From Thioalkalivibrio sp. ALJT (GTDB lineage: Bacteria; Pseudomonadota; Gammaproteobacteria; Ectothiorhodospirales; Ectothiorhodospiraceae), in the NCBI RefSeq assembly GCF_000381825.1, contig NZ_KB907123.1, positions 86,021 through 150,020 of the forward strand: a stretch of 64,000 nucleotides of DNA, given 5' to 3'. Shown here piece by piece: positions 1 through 10,227 of the stretch. Positions within the stretch are counted from its first letter, which is position 1, and every line of letters begins with the position of its first letter. The notes under the pieces were generated by a model. The model did no database searches. It was not told the DNA's origin and saw only the letters and a program-made list of their open reading frames with translations. Position numbers and translations under genes: made by a program.

Positions 1-3000
1 GTGATGCGCAGGCTCTCTTCGGCCTCGACCGAGACGTCGAGTGCGCCATGCTCGCCGATGTCGAGACGGAACCAGTCCTCGGTATCGCGCTCGTCGCGGT
101 CCCGGTAGCCCAGCAGGCCAGTGCTGTGCCGATCGACCGGGATCGGCTCGCCGTGCTCCTGCACGTCCTCGAGGCTGTCATTCGGGCCGGTATCGTTCGG
201 GATGCTCGGCGCTGTGAGCCGCGTGGTCAGCCGATACGTTCCTTCGCCCCTGGAACGCGCGACCCGGGCATAGTAGGTGCCCGGCGCCAGATCGGCGCGT
301 TCGACGCTGCGGCTCGACGTTGACCCGCCCGTGGACGCGCGCAGGTTGTTGCCGTCGGCGTCCTCCAGCCGGAGAGTGATCCGCAGTTCCGGATCGGCCT
401 CGACCTCGACGCCCAGCGAGCCATGCCGTGGCACCTCGATCGCGTGGCGCTGCTCGCGCGTATCGGAATCCAGTCGGCCGGAGGCCTGCTCCAGGTCGAT
501 CACGTCCGGCGGCGTCAGCAGTGCATCGGGATCCACCGTCGCCGCGGGCGGGGCATCCGCGGCGGCAGGTTCGGCCTCATCGGGCGTTGCCGGCGCCGGC
601 TGATCCTGCGCCACCATCACGCTGCGACTCCCGCGGCCGAGGACCAGACCGGCGGCGTTGGTCGCGACCACTTCCACGGTGTAGCTGCCGGGGTTGCTGG
701 CCGAGAACGTCTGGCTGCTGCCGATGGTGCCGTGGGTGCGGGCACCGTCCGGCTGTACCGACCAGCGGTAGCGCACTTCTCCCGGCGGGGTCGGCTGCAC
801 GCTGGCGTTCAGCCGCACCTCCTGCCCGGTGACGACCTGGCCACGGGGGACATCGACCAGGCTGCCGCGTTCGGGGTCCCAGGTCTGCGGGGTCGGGCCG
901 CGGTGTACCGGCTCGCTGATCTGCACCTCGTAGGGCTGCCCCGAGTAGGTGGCCTGGATCTCTTCCAGGGTGTCGCCGTGGTAGGGCACCCGCACCCAGA
1001 CATGCAGCGGGATGTCCTGCAGCGGCGCACGCTCGCCATCGCCCACCGTGAAGCCGATCCGCGACGCATTGTCGGTGTAGGTGCTGCGCGCGCTGGGTTG
1101 CACCCAGCGGTAATCAACGAGTTCGGCGGGGAGCGCCGGATCGCTGCGCACCTCCACCTGCACCTCGTCACCGACCCGGGCCTGGCCATCCGGGGGATCG
1201 AACACCAGTTCGAACTGCGGCGGCACCACCTCGATCTCGACCTGCTGCGACTCGACCGTTGGCAGGCTGCTGTCCCGGGGCTTGCCCTCGGCCCACAGCA
1301 GCACCCGCCCCAGCCGGTCGAAGGTGATTCGCGTCGCCGGCTCGGTGGTCACCGGTTCGTCGAACGTCAGGTCCGGCGTTGCCTGCCAGGTGTAGCGCGT
1401 GACTTCGAGCCCGCCGCCGGTCGTCGCCGGCCAGCGGACCTGCGAGCCGTACGTGATCTGGGTCGGCGACTCGGCGATGCGCAGTACCGCGTCCGGCTGG
1501 CAGCGCGGCCGGATTCGGTAGTTCCAGGCGGTGCCGCTTTCCGGGCCGTAGACGGTGACCTTGAACGCGTCGGCCGCCGCCTTTTCGAACACGTCGTCGG
1601 CCGCGCCCCGCCCCGGGCCGGTCACGCCGCCGGGGTAGAGATCGGATCGGCGCGCGGCGCGCGCGGCCGATCCGCGCCAGCCGGTATCAAGCACCACGTT
1701 GCCCACCGGGTACTCGATGACGAACTTGTCGGGCACGGTCATCGCGTCGTAGGAGAAATCGAAGGCCGTGCCTTCGGGCAGGCTGCTGATGTCCCAGACC
1801 TCGGTTGTCGTGCCGTAGCCCCCGCTCTTCGACGCGGTCCATTCCTCGCAGACGTCCAGAACCTGCTGGCGTTGTTCCTCCAGTTCGGAAAGATCGGGCG
1901 GTTCCGGCGCGGCGGGAGGTTCCGCGGGCGCGGCAGGTTCAGCGACGACCTCGGGCGAGGGCGCAGGCGCGGCCGGGTCTTCGAACTCGATCTCGATCAG
2001 GGTGCGGACCGTTTGCACCTGATCGGGAATCCATTGCGGATAGCCGCTGTTGCAACCGCGCTGATAACGCAGCGTGACCTGCGCGGTCACCGGGTAGGTC
2101 CTCTCCTCCAGCGCCTGGAACGTCATCTGCCGACCGTCCGGCGTGCGCTGGGCGGTGCCGACCTCTGCGCCGTCCAGCGTCCAGTCGATGTCCAGCCAGA
2201 GGTAGTACGGCGGGGTCGTCCCGCAACCGGGCCGCACCTCGTCACCGGCCAGGATGTCGAGCATCGACGCCAGTTCGGCGTGCAGCGAGGACAGGTCGAT
2301 GCCGAGTGCTTCGAGCTGCACCGATACCCGGTTCAGTTCCGGCGTCTGCGCCGCTTCGGCGAGGGATACGCCGAGTGCCTCAGGGGCTTGCAAGTTCCCG
2401 GTATCGACCTGCAGCGTCAGCGTGGCGTCGTCGAGCATTTCCCACCGCTCGCGGAATTCCTGCTCCAGGTCGGCGCGCCGGGAATGCCATTGCGCCAGAA
2501 TCTCGGGCCCGCACTGCTGCGTCAGGCCGGTGGCCGCGTCGACCGCATCGGGTTCGTCGGGGCTCGCGCGCAGGCCATGCTGCGCAGCGACCGCTGCCCG
2601 GTCGGCAATGAAATTCTCGACTTCCTCCGGGGTCGGGAACTGGCGCAGCAACTGCTCGATGCCCACCCGGGGCACCGCTTCGTCAAAGGTGCCGGCCAGC
2701 AGGATGCGACAGGGTTCGGCCAGCAGCGGGCCGGGGTCATCGACTTCGACGGTCAGCACCGGGGCGATCACCTGTTCCTGCCCCGTCCAGCTTCCGGGAA
2801 CCTCCCACTCGGCGAACAGCTCGACGATATTCGAGCCCGGATCGCTGAAACGCAGCTCGACGTCGGCGCCGACCCCCGCCGGCCGGCCGTTGATCTGCCA
2901 GCTCAGCGTCGCGTCGTCCGGAATGTTGCGGCGCAATGCGTGGAACTCGTAGGCGCGATCCGGCTCGGCCAGCGCGCCGAGCTCGCGCGGCGGCCGAATC

Positions 3001-6000
3001 GCCAGTTCGGGCAGCAGGGCATCGGCGTGGACATCGATACTGAGTTCGGCGGTCGCGCTGCCGTCGCGCAATACCCGATCCGATCGGGTCCATTGGGCTC
3101 GGACCTCGAGGGTCCGTGGCCCGGGCTCCTCGAACAGATGCAGCAGCGTATCGCCGCGGCCGATTTCCGTGCCGTCCTCGAACCAGACGTAGACCGTCTC
3201 CGGCGGAATCGCCGTTGCATCGAGTCCGAATGCGTAGGGTGCATCCGTCGCCGCGCGTTCTTCGATCACCGCCGGTGGCGGCAGAATCGCCAGCGCGGGT
3301 TCGACCGGCTGATAGTGAGCACGGAACTCTTCGCGCAGTTCATCGATCCTCGCGCGTTGCGCGCGCGCATGCTCGGAAGCGGCCGAATGCCGAGCACGCA
3401 GATCGTGCGCGGCCCACCACTGCACCCGGTACAGCCTTTGCTGAGCATGCGATGCCCCCTGCATCGTCGCCCTGGCTTCGTTCAACCCGATCGTCGCGGC
3501 GTGGATTGCCGTCTGGATATGGCGATCGAACGGGGCATCGAGTTGCGCGAGGTTGTCGTTCAGCGCTTCGCGCTTGATCCGCAGCATCTGTGTCTCGTAG
3601 CGGTCCAGGTCGTCCATCGTCTCTTGGAACAGACGCACCGCCAGACTGTGATCAAATGCCGGATCGGCGGTCAGTGGCGGCGACCCGGTCAAAGGCCGCT
3701 CAAGAAGCGATTCGGCACCGCCAGTCGCGGTGCGATAAAGACTCTCGACGGTATCGCGGATCTCGAGCACCGCCGAATAGGCATCGTGGTAACGCTGCAA
3801 CGCCTGCATCGCCTCGATGCGCTGCTCCTCGGCGGACCCGAACCAGCGCATGATGACGTTGCGCGTGCCTTCGTGGTTCAACCACGCCATCCCGACGTCG
3901 TGGATATCGAGTTCGTGGAACAGACGCTCGACCTCGGCCAGTAACGCCAGCGCGGCCTCGTCGCCGCCCTCGAGCCCCTGCTCGGCGCGATGCCGCGATT
4001 CGAGCGATTCCGTCACCGCCGCGCACAGCGCCGCCTCGACATCATCCCAGGCGGCGGTCCGTTGCTCGAGCAATGGCCGCATCGCATGCTGGGCCGCGGG
4101 CTCGAAGCGCGACAGCCCCTCCCAGCCCGGCTCTGCCTGCGCCGGCACATGCTCGCCCAGCGCCTCGGCAAAATCGTCGATCATGCCGGTCAGTCCGGCC
4201 ACCTCGGCGCGCGCATGTTGAACCGCAGGATGCTGCCCCATGAAGCTTGCAGTCCCGCCGTACACGGTGCTCTCGAGCGCGCGCACGAAGGCGCGGGTAC
4301 CAAAGGCATTGATCCCGCTCAGCACCTCCTGGCTGAAGTTCCGTTCCTCGGACAACGCCAGCGCCCGCGTGAAGATCCCCTCGACCCAGTGTTCTCCACC
4401 GGGCTGCAGCACATCGTCGAAGAAGCGGCAAACGGCATCCGACCCGGGCTGGTACCCGTCCAGCCCCGTGAATCTGCCGTCGTCGTCGAAGCTCGCGGTC
4501 ACGTACAGCACCATGAACTGGTGGTCGAACATGACCGCAGTGGTCAGATCGATCACCGAACCGCCGATCGACTGCACCACCTGCGGCAGCGCGGTCTTGG
4601 GCGAAAGCATCAGAATCAGCGACCTGGTCAGCGCGGTGCCGTCGCGTTCGATCAGGCCGGTGTAGAGGTGGCTGGCGACCATCCCGTAGTAGGTCTTCGA
4701 CGCCAGCGTGCGCCCGAGTGCGATCGCCAGTTCGGCATCGGATTGCGCGTCGCGGACCTGCACCATCAGGTCCAGCCACATCGACAGCGACTGCGCCCGG
4801 TTCTGAATCGCCCGGTCGGTGGCGGCGAGGTCGCGGTAGACATCGGCCATAAACTGCGAACTCGCGGTCGGACGGGTCGTCAGTGCCTCGATCTCGGTAC
4901 CGAACACGCGCAGCAATTGTTGCCCGAATTCGGTCTTTTGCAGGAAGTTGCGCAGGGTGACGACGTCTTCGCGCGCGACCTGCTCGCGCTCGGCCCGGCG
5001 CCAGGCCCGAAACTCATCCAGCTGCTGGAGCACGTTCTGCTGTACCTGCCGATCGAGCCGGGACAGCACCTCGCTGCGTTGGCCCTCGGGCAGATCGACC
5101 AGTTGCAACGCGAGGACAAAATTGGTCTGGCGGGCCTGCGGACCTTCGGGCATTACCTGGAGGATGTTCCCGAGGGTGTGCGCGTAATTCGCGCGCGCCT
5201 GCTGCGCGAGGTTCTGCATGCCTGCGATGTCGCGCGGCGGCGTGCTGACGCCGCGGCCGAACTGGGTGCGCGCCTGCGTGTGCAGGTGATTGTTGACCGA
5301 ATTGATGCGCCGCAGATACTTGTCACGTTCGTACTCGAGCTGCTTGATTCGGGCTTCGTTGATCGTGCGCTGGCGTGCCGGCACGTCGGCCTGTTCGCGG
5401 AGCAGCCGGTCGATGTGCTGCTGCTTGCGCTGGGCCTGATCAACCATCTCGGCGACATACATCCCGGCGTCGTGGTAGTCGATCAATTTCCCCGGCGTGC
5501 GCATATGCGCCTCGACCCGGGCCGCCTCGACCCGGCTGTAGGTATCGGCGTCGCGGCGGCCGAAGTGTTCCGCGATGCGCGTGAATTCGGCTTCGGTGGT
5601 CGCGTCGTGGGCGACCATGAAATCGGTTCCGGTGTCGAAATCGCGGGGGTCCATCTGCACCGCGCCGCCGCTGCGCCGGCGCACCTCGAGCGCGACGGCC
5701 TGACGGTAGGCAGCCTCGACCCGCTGGATGTCCTCGAGCGTGACCGGCCGGCGGTCCTTGCGCCGGACCAGAAAATCCGTATCCGAGCCGACACGCCACT
5801 CGCCGGCATCCGGTGCCGGTCGCTGCAGATTGAACTCGTAGTTGTCCAGACTGCTGACCGCCTTGCGCGCGATCCGAAGATTCTCGCGCTGATGCCAGAA
5901 CATCGCCTCCTGGTACTGACGGTGCGTCAGATCGCCAATGCCGGGTACGCGATCCCAGTACTGCTCGGAAACGCCGCGCAGCGTGTGCAGGTGGTTGATG

Positions 6001-6242
6001 TTTTTCAGCAGTACCGCCTGGTTGTGCGGGTCGCTCAGGTCGGTGGCGGCACGCCAGATCGCGTCGGCTGACTCGCTCCCGTACGCCGATCCGAACGCGC
6101 TGGCGAACAACAGGACAAGGGCGACGAATGCCCGCAATGTGGCACGAGGAACGCGACGCAGGGTTGCAGCCAGAGGTTCGGGGAGAGGGGCTTGTTCCGT
6201 ACTTGTCGAATACATGGCGCCTGCGCTCGTGAGCAACGCCAT
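1..6242 (-). CDS. Giant secreted multidomain protein (coiled N-terminal part, PKD-like and PPC-like domains), partial
   Basis: The minus strand is open from an ATG at 6242-6240 to the left edge, at least 2,080 residues with no stop in the window; the C-terminus lies outside. An in-frame ATG at 6215-6213 is an alternative start, and neither has a strong ribosome binding site. A hydrophobic stretch at about residues 35-58 (FVALVLLFASAF then SAYG) looks like a signal peptide after a long basic n-region. Residues about 60-1000 are charged and mostly helical. They are followed by beta-rich Ig/PKD-like segments, a Pro/Ala/Glu linker near residue 1430, a PKD-like module near 1820 (GSYTVEVVATNAAG), and a domain with the PPC pattern near 1935-2020 (LAPGTYYARV). 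I infer a surface or secreted structural, adhesin-like or protease-associated protein. The exact family is not recognised. Confidence 0.75.
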   Translation of the reverse strand, partial: MALLTSAGAMYSTSTEQAPLPEPLAATLRRVPRATLRAFVALVLLFASAFGSAYGSESADAIWRAATDLSDPHNQAVLLKNINHLHTLRGVSEQYWDRVPGIGDLTHRQYQEAMFWHQRENLRIARKAVSSLDNYEFNLQRPAPDAGEWRVGSDTDFLVRRKDRRPVTLEDIQRVEAAYRQAVALEVRRRSGGAVQMDPRDFDTGTDFMVAHDATTEAEFTRIAEHFGRRDADTYSRVEAARVEAHMRTPGKLIDYHDAGMYVAEMVDQAQRKQQHIDRLLREQADVPARQRTINEARIKQLEYERDKYLRRINSVNNHLHTQARTQFGRGVSTPPRDIAGMQNLAQQARANYAHTLGNILQVMPEGPQARQTNFVLALQLVDLPEGQRSEVLSRLDRQVQQNVLQQLDEFRAWRRAEREQVAREDVVTLRNFLQKTEFGQQLLRVFGTEIEALTTRPTASSQFMADVYRDLAATDRAIQNRAQSLSMWLDLMVQVRDAQSDAELAIALGRTLASKTYYGMVASHLYTGLIERDGTALTRSLILMLSPKTALPQVVQSIGGSVIDLTTAVMFDHQFMVLYVTASFDDDGRFTGLDGYQPGSDAVCRFFDDVLQPGGEHWVEGIFTRALALSEERNFSQEVLSGINAFGTRAFVRALESTVYGGTASFMGQHPAVQHARAEVAGLTGMIDDFAEALGEHVPAQAEPGWEGLSRFEPAAQHAMRPLLEQRTAAWDDVEAALCAAVTESLESRHRAEQGLEGGDEAALALLAEVERLFHELDIHDVGMAWLNHEGTRNVIMRWFGSAEEQRIEAMQALQRYHDAYSAVLEIRDTVESLYRTATGGAESLLERPLTGSPPLTADPAFDHSLAVRLFQETMDDLDRYETQMLRIKREALNDNLAQLDAPFDRHIQTAIHAATIGLNEARATMQGASHAQQRLYRVQWWAAHDLRARHSAASEHARAQRARIDELREEFRAHYQPVEPALAILPPPAVIEERAATDAPYAFGLDATAIPPETVYVWFEDGTEIGRGDTLLHLFEEPGPRTLEVRAQWTRSDRVLRDGSATAELSIDVHADALLPELAIRPPRELGALAEPDRAYEFHALRRNIPDDATLSWQINGRPAGVGADVELRFSDPGSNIVELFAEWEVPGSWTGQEQVIAPVLTVEVDDPGPLLAEPCRILLAGTFDEAVPRVGIEQLLRQFPTPEEVENFIADRAAVAAQHGLRASPDEPDAVDAATGLTQQCGPEILAQWHSRRADLEQEFRERWEMLDDATLTLQVDTGNLQAPEALGVSLAEAAQTPELNRVSVQLEALGIDLSSLHAELASMLDILAGDEVRPGCGTTPPYYLWLDIDWTLDGAEVGTAQRTPDGRQMTFQALEERTYPVTAQVTLRYQRGCNSGYPQWIPDQVQTVRTLIEIEFEDPAAPAPSPEVVAEPAAPAEPPAAPEPPDLSELEEQRQQVLDVCEEWTASKSGGYGTTTEVWDISSLPEGTAFDFSYDAMTVPDKFVIEYPVGNVVLDTGWRGSAARAARRSDLYPGGVTGPGRGAADDVFEKAAADAFKVTVYGPESGTAWNYRIRPRCQPDAVLRIAESPTQITYGSQVRWPATTGGGLEVTRYTWQATPDLTFDEPVTTEPATRITFDRLGRVLLWAEGKPRDSSLPTVESQQVEIEVVPPQFELVFDPPDGQARVGDEVQVEVRSDPALPAELVDYRWVQPSARSTYTDNASRIGFTVGDGERAPLQDIPLHVWVRVPYHGDTLEEIQATYSGQPYEVQISEPVHRGPTPQTWDPERGSLVDVPRGQVVTGQEVRLNASVQPTPPGEVRYRWSVQPDGARTHGTIGSSQTFSASNPGSYTVEVVATNAAGLVLGRGSRSVMVAQDQPAPATPDEAEPAAADAPPAATVDPDALLTPPDVIDLEQASGRLDSDTREQRHAIEVPRHGSLGVEVEADPELRITLRLEDADGNNLRASTGGSTSSRSVERADLAPGTYYARVARSRGEGTYRLTTRLTAPSIPNDTGPNDSLEDVQEHGEPIPVDRHSTGLLGYRDRDERDTEDWFRLDIGEHGALDVSVEAEESLRI

Positions 6243-6636
6243 GGCGGTGCTTCAAGTGGTTGTTTGTACCGCAATAATCCGTAGGTGGACCAACTATCCA
6301 ACACCCAGGGCGGCTTCTCTTGGGCTTGTGCGGTTCCGTGGTAACGGTGAGCCTCCAGCCATGTTTCAAGTATAGGTAGCGCCCGCATCATATGCACGTC
6401 GGCCAGCCCCATTGGCCATACCCGGCAGATCGGCAGACGGTCGTTGCAACGCGCCACCGGAATCGGCGTTCCGCCGAACAAAGTGGACCCCATGGTCGAG
6501 GATGATCGCTACAGAGGGTACAGAGGAAAGCAGGAGCGGTTGGGTGGCGGGCGGGATGCGGATTCGCGCAGCGAATCGCATTCGTTCCAGCGGGCGGCCC
6601 GACATCGGTGCGTTTCGCATCGCTCGATGCCGGGCA
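6243..6636. other. Intergenic stretch, no gene recognised
   Basis: This stretch separates the giant secreted protein from the cold shock gene. Short open frames exist on both strands, but none has a convincing ribosome binding site or a recognisable product. An imperfect hairpin GCGGATTCG/GCGAATCGC lies near 6560. The promoter of the giant gene should lie just above 6242, but I see no clear -35/-10 pair. Confidence 0.4.
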
Positions 6637-6666
6637 CAAAAAAGGCCGCCCGGAGGCGACCTTTCT
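6637..6666 (-). terminator. Rho-independent terminator of the cold shock gene
   Basis: Read on the minus strand, AAAGGTCGCC and GGCGGCCTTT form a stem closed by a TCCG loop and followed by a run of T. It begins about 40 nt after the csp stop codon, as expected for a monocistronic csp transcript. Confidence 0.85.
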
Positions 6667-6706
6667 CGGACGATCCCGGAGGATCGTCAGCCCTGGGAAG
6701 TGCGCC

Positions 6707-6910
6707 TTAGATGGCGGTCACTTCACCGGCGGCCAGGCCCTTGGCGGTTTCCTGGATTTCGAAGGAGACCTTCTGGCCTTCGGCCAGGGTCTTGAAACCC
6801 GAACCGTTGATCGCGGAGAAGTGGACGAACACGTCCTTGCCGCCATCATCCGGGGTAATGAAACCGAAACCCTTGCTCTCGTTGAACCACTTAACAACAC
6901 CAGTATTCAC
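6707..6910 (-). CDS. Cold shock protein, CspA family
   Basis: This is a single cold-shock (OB-fold) domain that binds single-stranded nucleic acid and acts as an RNA chaperone. Both RNA-binding motifs are present, KGFGFI (RNP1) and VFVHF (RNP2), and the protein is about 67 residues, the usual size. I chose a GTG start at 6910 because AAGAGG lies 9 nt upstream. An in-frame ATG at 6928 would add six residues but has no good ribosome binding site. The gene is monocistronic with its own terminator and has a long 5' intergenic region, as is usual for csp genes with a structured leader. Confidence 0.93.
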   Translation of the reverse strand: MNTGVVKWFNESKGFGFITPDDGGKDVFVHFSAINGSGFKTLAEGQKVSFEIQETAKGLAAGEVTAI

Positions 6911-7312
6911 AACTTGTAACCTCTTCATCTAACAAACAAAAGTGATCGCGGTATGCTGCCAACAGATCAACGGGAGCACTGGTTAAGCAACTAGAAACTT
7001 CCTAGTGTTGTCGCTGAACCGCGAGTCACGTCTTCGACTATACGCCCCATTTCCGGCAAAAGCCAACGCCCCTCCATGAACTTTTTTTGGCGCTCCGCCG
7101 CCGATTTCCGCACGTTGCAGGATTTGCCACGACGCGCTCGAAGGCACGTGGCCGGTCAAGGACGACTCCCGGGCAGAAGGGAAGGCAGGGAGACCAGCAG
7201 GGCCGGACGTTGCGGTGCGGGGCGGTCGGCCTGCGCACGCCCAGCGTCCATGCGGACACCCTTCCTCTCATCTTGTCTTCTGTGGGACACCCTTGGCCTG
7301 CACAGACCGGCG
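6911..7312. other. Intergenic stretch upstream of csp
   Basis: No coding region is supported here. The csp-proximal 130 bases are AT-richer than the surroundings and probably hold the csp promoter and long 5' leader. They include the near-palindrome CTAGGAAGTTTCTAG near 6991-7005. Bases 7075-7312 hold nothing I can recognise. Confidence 0.4.
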
Positions 7313-8038
7313 TCAGAGCTGGCGGATGTCGACGAAGCTGCCGCGGGGGGTCTGGTGCAGGCGCGGCAGGGTGGCGAGTATGGCGCGCGCGGCGGCCTCG
7401 GGGCCGGGCATGTCCTGCGTGCCGCGGGCGGCCTTCAGGCGCTGGAGGACGGGGAAGCTCTCGCGGTCGGCTTCGTCGCACAGATAGTCCTGCATTGCGG
7501 TGTCGACCAGGCCCGGGGCGAAGGCGTTGATCGCGGTGTCAGCGGGGAATTCGTGGGCGTATAGCTGCATCATCATGTTCAGTGCGGCCTTGGACAGCGA
7601 GTAGCCGCTCCAGCCGGCGTGACCGGAGACCGAGGCGCCCGAGGAGATCGCGATGATCTGGCCGACCCGAATCCGGTTCTGCAGCAGGGCGTCGAGGATG
7701 ACCTTGTTGGCGAAGGTGTTCACGTCCATCAGCCGGCGCAGTTCGTCCATGGGCGCGTCCTGCATGCGCTGCATGTGTCCCAGGAGCCCGGCGTTGAGCA
7801 CGACCAGGTCCAGCGAATCCACGCCCTGCAGCATGCGGTCCATCGCGTTGCCGGTCGCGGTGAAGTCGCCGAGGTCCACCGGTTCGTCACCGCTGACCCC
7901 GGCCTCGGGACAGCCGCGCCGGCTCAGGCCATATACTCTGGCGCCGCGTTCGAGCAGTACCCGGGTCATCCCCAGGCCCAGCCCGCTGGAGTTGCCGGTC
8001 ACGAGCGCCGAACCAATACTGCCATCCTGCATGTTCAT
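7313..8038 (-). CDS. Short-chain dehydrogenase/reductase
   Basis: This 241-residue classical SDR has an N-terminal cofactor-binding glycine motif (TGNSSGLGLG, about residues 14-23), the NAG motif (LVVLNAGLLG), a catalytic Ser (ISSGASVSG) and the YxxxK pair (YSLSK). It should be an NAD(P)-dependent oxidoreductase with a Rossmann fold; the substrate cannot be read from the sequence. The start is ATG at 8038 with AAGAGAGA just upstream, which drops about 120 residues of non-homologous upstream frame. It is divergent from tmcA and stands alone. Confidence 0.88.
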   Translation of the reverse strand: MNMQDGSIGSALVTGNSSGLGLGMTRVLLERGARVYGLSRRGCPEAGVSGDEPVDLGDFTATGNAMDRMLQGVDSLDLVVLNAGLLGHMQRMQDAPMDELRRLMDVNTFANKVILDALLQNRIRVGQIIAISSGASVSGHAGWSGYSLSKAALNMMMQLYAHEFPADTAINAFAPGLVDTAMQDYLCDEADRESFPVLQRLKAARGTQDMPGPEAAARAILATLPRLHQTPRGSFVDIRQL

Positions 8039-8271
8039 TCTCTCTTGCTGGGTTGGTGACGGGGATTGTCTACCTTTCAGAGCGCGAAGGCACGAAGCGT
8101 GGCGGAGACGTGCGCAATGCACAAACCATTCGGGTTCATCGACATCAACGTAACCATGTACGGCGACCTCCACAGACATTCTCGATTGTGTCCCGGTCGC
8201 ATACCCTTCCTCCTGCGAGGTGGAGATTCGAGGCCGCATGGGGCGAGGGCCTGTGCGCGGGCAGCGGGGTG

Positions 8272-10221
8272 ATGGTGGCCAGTCCCCCGAGGCGTCTGCT
8301 GGCGTTGCCGGAGTCGGATTCCGGCCGCGACCGAGTGTCCCGCTGGCTGGCGCGAATGCCGGCCGGGGTGCGTCTGCTGTGGGTGGGCGCGCGTGCACCG
8401 GCCGGTGTGCCGGCCACCCGCCCGGCCCAGGCCGGGCATCGCCTCGGTTCCGAATGCGAGGTAGTGGTGTTCGAGGCAGGCGACCCGGTTGCGGGTGATG
8501 CCCTGGCCATTGCTACCGGGCTCCTGCGGGGAGGCGGGATTCTGTTGTTGCTCGTGCAGGCGACACCGGGTTCGGGGGGCTGGGCAAAGCGCTGGCGGGC
8601 TGCGCTGCGCGCACCGGTGGTGGAGTGGATCGCGGGTGATCCGGCGCACTGGCCGCTGCCCGCCACGGAAGCTCGGGGGGCGTTTGCGTGGACGCCAGAT
8701 CAGCGCGCCGCGCGGGGCCTGCTGGAGGCGCTGGCGCCGGGCGAATGCGGCGTGCTCACGGCACCCCGTGGCCGCGGCAAGTCCACGTTGCTGGGGGACT
8801 GGATGGCGGCGGCATGGGCCGACCGCGGAATGGATATGCGCCTCACTGGCCCCACCGCGACGGCGGTGAGTGCGGTGGGTGCAGCAGCGCGGGCCCGCCT
8901 GGGTTCGTTGCCGGCGGCCCTGGAGTACCGCGCGCCGGGCGAACTGGAGGTGACCGCCGCGCGCGCCGGGACGCTGATTGTCGACGAGGCGGCCGCGCTG
9001 CCGGTGGACCGGCTGCTGGGGCTGGCGCGGCGCGCCGGGCGCCTGGTGCTGGCGACCACGACGGGCGGGTTCGAGGGCAGCGGACAGGGGTTTCGCCTGC
9101 GGGTGTTGCCGGCCCTGGAACAGGCCGGGGTCCGGGTGCGTCAGGTTCGGCTTGAGACCCCGGTGCGCTGGGGCGTGGCGGACCCGCTTGAAGACTGGCT
9201 GGATGGGCTGTTTCTGTTGCGTGCGCGCAGTGCCACGCCGGTGCCCCGGGCCGTGCGGTGGCGCTGGGGTGCGGCTGCCGACCTGGCGGACCAGCCGCAG
9301 CGCCTGGAGGCCGTCACGGGTCTGCTGGCGGATGCTCATTACCGTACCCGCCCATCGGATCTGCAACGCTGGCTGGAAGACCCCGCGATGCGCCTGTTGA
9401 CCCTTGAGGGGGTGGGGCACGGTGGCCTGTTCGGGGCGGTACTGGTGGCCGCGGAGCCGGGACTGAACCGGCCCCTGGCGGAGGCGGTGTGGGCCGGCGA
9501 GCGGCGCCCGCAGGGGCATTTCCTGCCCTGTGTGCTGGCCGGCGTCGGGGCTTTGGATCTCGCGGGGCATCCGATCTGGCGGATTCAGCGCATCGCGGTC
9601 CATCCACGGTGGCAGGGTCTGGGTCTGGGGCTGCGACTCCTGCGCACGGTTACGGACCGGGCACGTGCGGAAGGGGTCGATTTGCTGGGGGCCAGCTTCG
9701 GTCTGGATGCCGGGCTGTTGAGGTTGTGGCGCCGCGCCGGGTTTGATCTGGTCCGGGTCGGGTTGCGGCCCGACCCCTCCAGTGGGCGGCCGGGGGGTGT
9801 GGTGTTGCGGTCGGTTGCCACGGCAACGAGTGCGATGCGGGAGCTGGCCGCGGCGCAGGCGCGCGACTGGCCTGAGTGGCACGCACGCTTGTGGCCGGGG
9901 CACGAGACGACCCTGGCGAACGCACTGGAAGATGTCATGCCGAAGGTGGTAGCTGCGGATCCCGAGCCCGAGCAGGACTGGCAGGAGATCCGGGCCTTTG
10001 CCGAACGTGCCCGGCCGCTGGAGTGGGTGCTGCCAGCCTTGCTGCGCCGGTTGCGTGCCGATCCGCCCACCGACGCGGACGGGCGATTGCTGGCGGCAGC
10101 GCTGCTGCCGGATGGCCCGGTCGCCTGGGACGCCCTGGCCGCGCGGCTGCGGGTCTCCGGACGCCGCGGGGTGGTGCGGCGCCTGCGCCGGGCCGTCCGT
10201 GCCTGGCGGCGCTGGGACTGA
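8272..10221 (+). CDS. tmcA: tRNA(Met) cytidine acetyltransferase TmcA
   Basis: TmcA uses ATP and acetyl-CoA to make N4-acetylcytidine at the wobble base of elongator tRNA-Met. The protein has an N-terminal DUF1726-like region, a helicase-type ATPase module with Walker A (APRGRGKST, about residue 163) and VDEAAALP, and a GNAT acetyltransferase module (VHPRWQGLGLGLRLL, about residue 443), followed by a basic C-terminal tRNA-binding tail. The length of 649 residues is close to E. coli TmcA. The start at 8272 is chosen from family length; an open frame continues upstream to 8053, and GTG at 8269 is also possible. It is convergent with the chemoreceptor gene, leaving 6 nt between stops. Confidence 0.93.
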   Translation: MVASPPRRLLALPESDSGRDRVSRWLARMPAGVRLLWVGARAPAGVPATRPAQAGHRLGSECEVVVFEAGDPVAGDALAIATGLLRGGGILLLLVQATPGSGGWAKRWRAALRAPVVEWIAGDPAHWPLPATEARGAFAWTPDQRAARGLLEALAPGECGVLTAPRGRGKSTLLGDWMAAAWADRGMDMRLTGPTATAVSAVGAAARARLGSLPAALEYRAPGELEVTAARAGTLIVDEAAALPVDRLLGLARRAGRLVLATTTGGFEGSGQGFRLRVLPALEQAGVRVRQVRLETPVRWGVADPLEDWLDGLFLLRARSATPVPRAVRWRWGAAADLADQPQRLEAVTGLLADAHYRTRPSDLQRWLEDPAMRLLTLEGVGHGGLFGAVLVAAEPGLNRPLAEAVWAGERRPQGHFLPCVLAGVGALDLAGHPIWRIQRIAVHPRWQGLGLGLRLLRTVTDRARAEGVDLLGASFGLDAGLLRLWRRAGFDLVRVGLRPDPSSGRPGGVVLRSVATATSAMRELAAAQARDWPEWHARLWPGHETTLANALEDVMPKVVAADPEPEQDWQEIRAFAERARPLEWVLPALLRRLRADPPTDADGRLLAAALLPDGPVAWDALAARLRVSGRRGVVRRLRRAVRAWRRWD

Positions 10222-10227
10222 TCGACG

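Noticed and set aside
423-3944. A 1,173-codon open frame on the plus strand, and the plus-strand frame at 3990-6071
   Set aside because: Both are shadows of the giant minus-strand gene. The minus frame has a signal peptide, consistent domain patterns and continuous coding to the window edge, and the plus frames show no family features.
6035-6493. Minus-strand frame of 152 codons upstream of the giant gene as a transposase remnant
   Set aside because: It shows no catalytic motif, no ribosome binding site and no inverted repeats, and it overlaps the better-supported giant gene.
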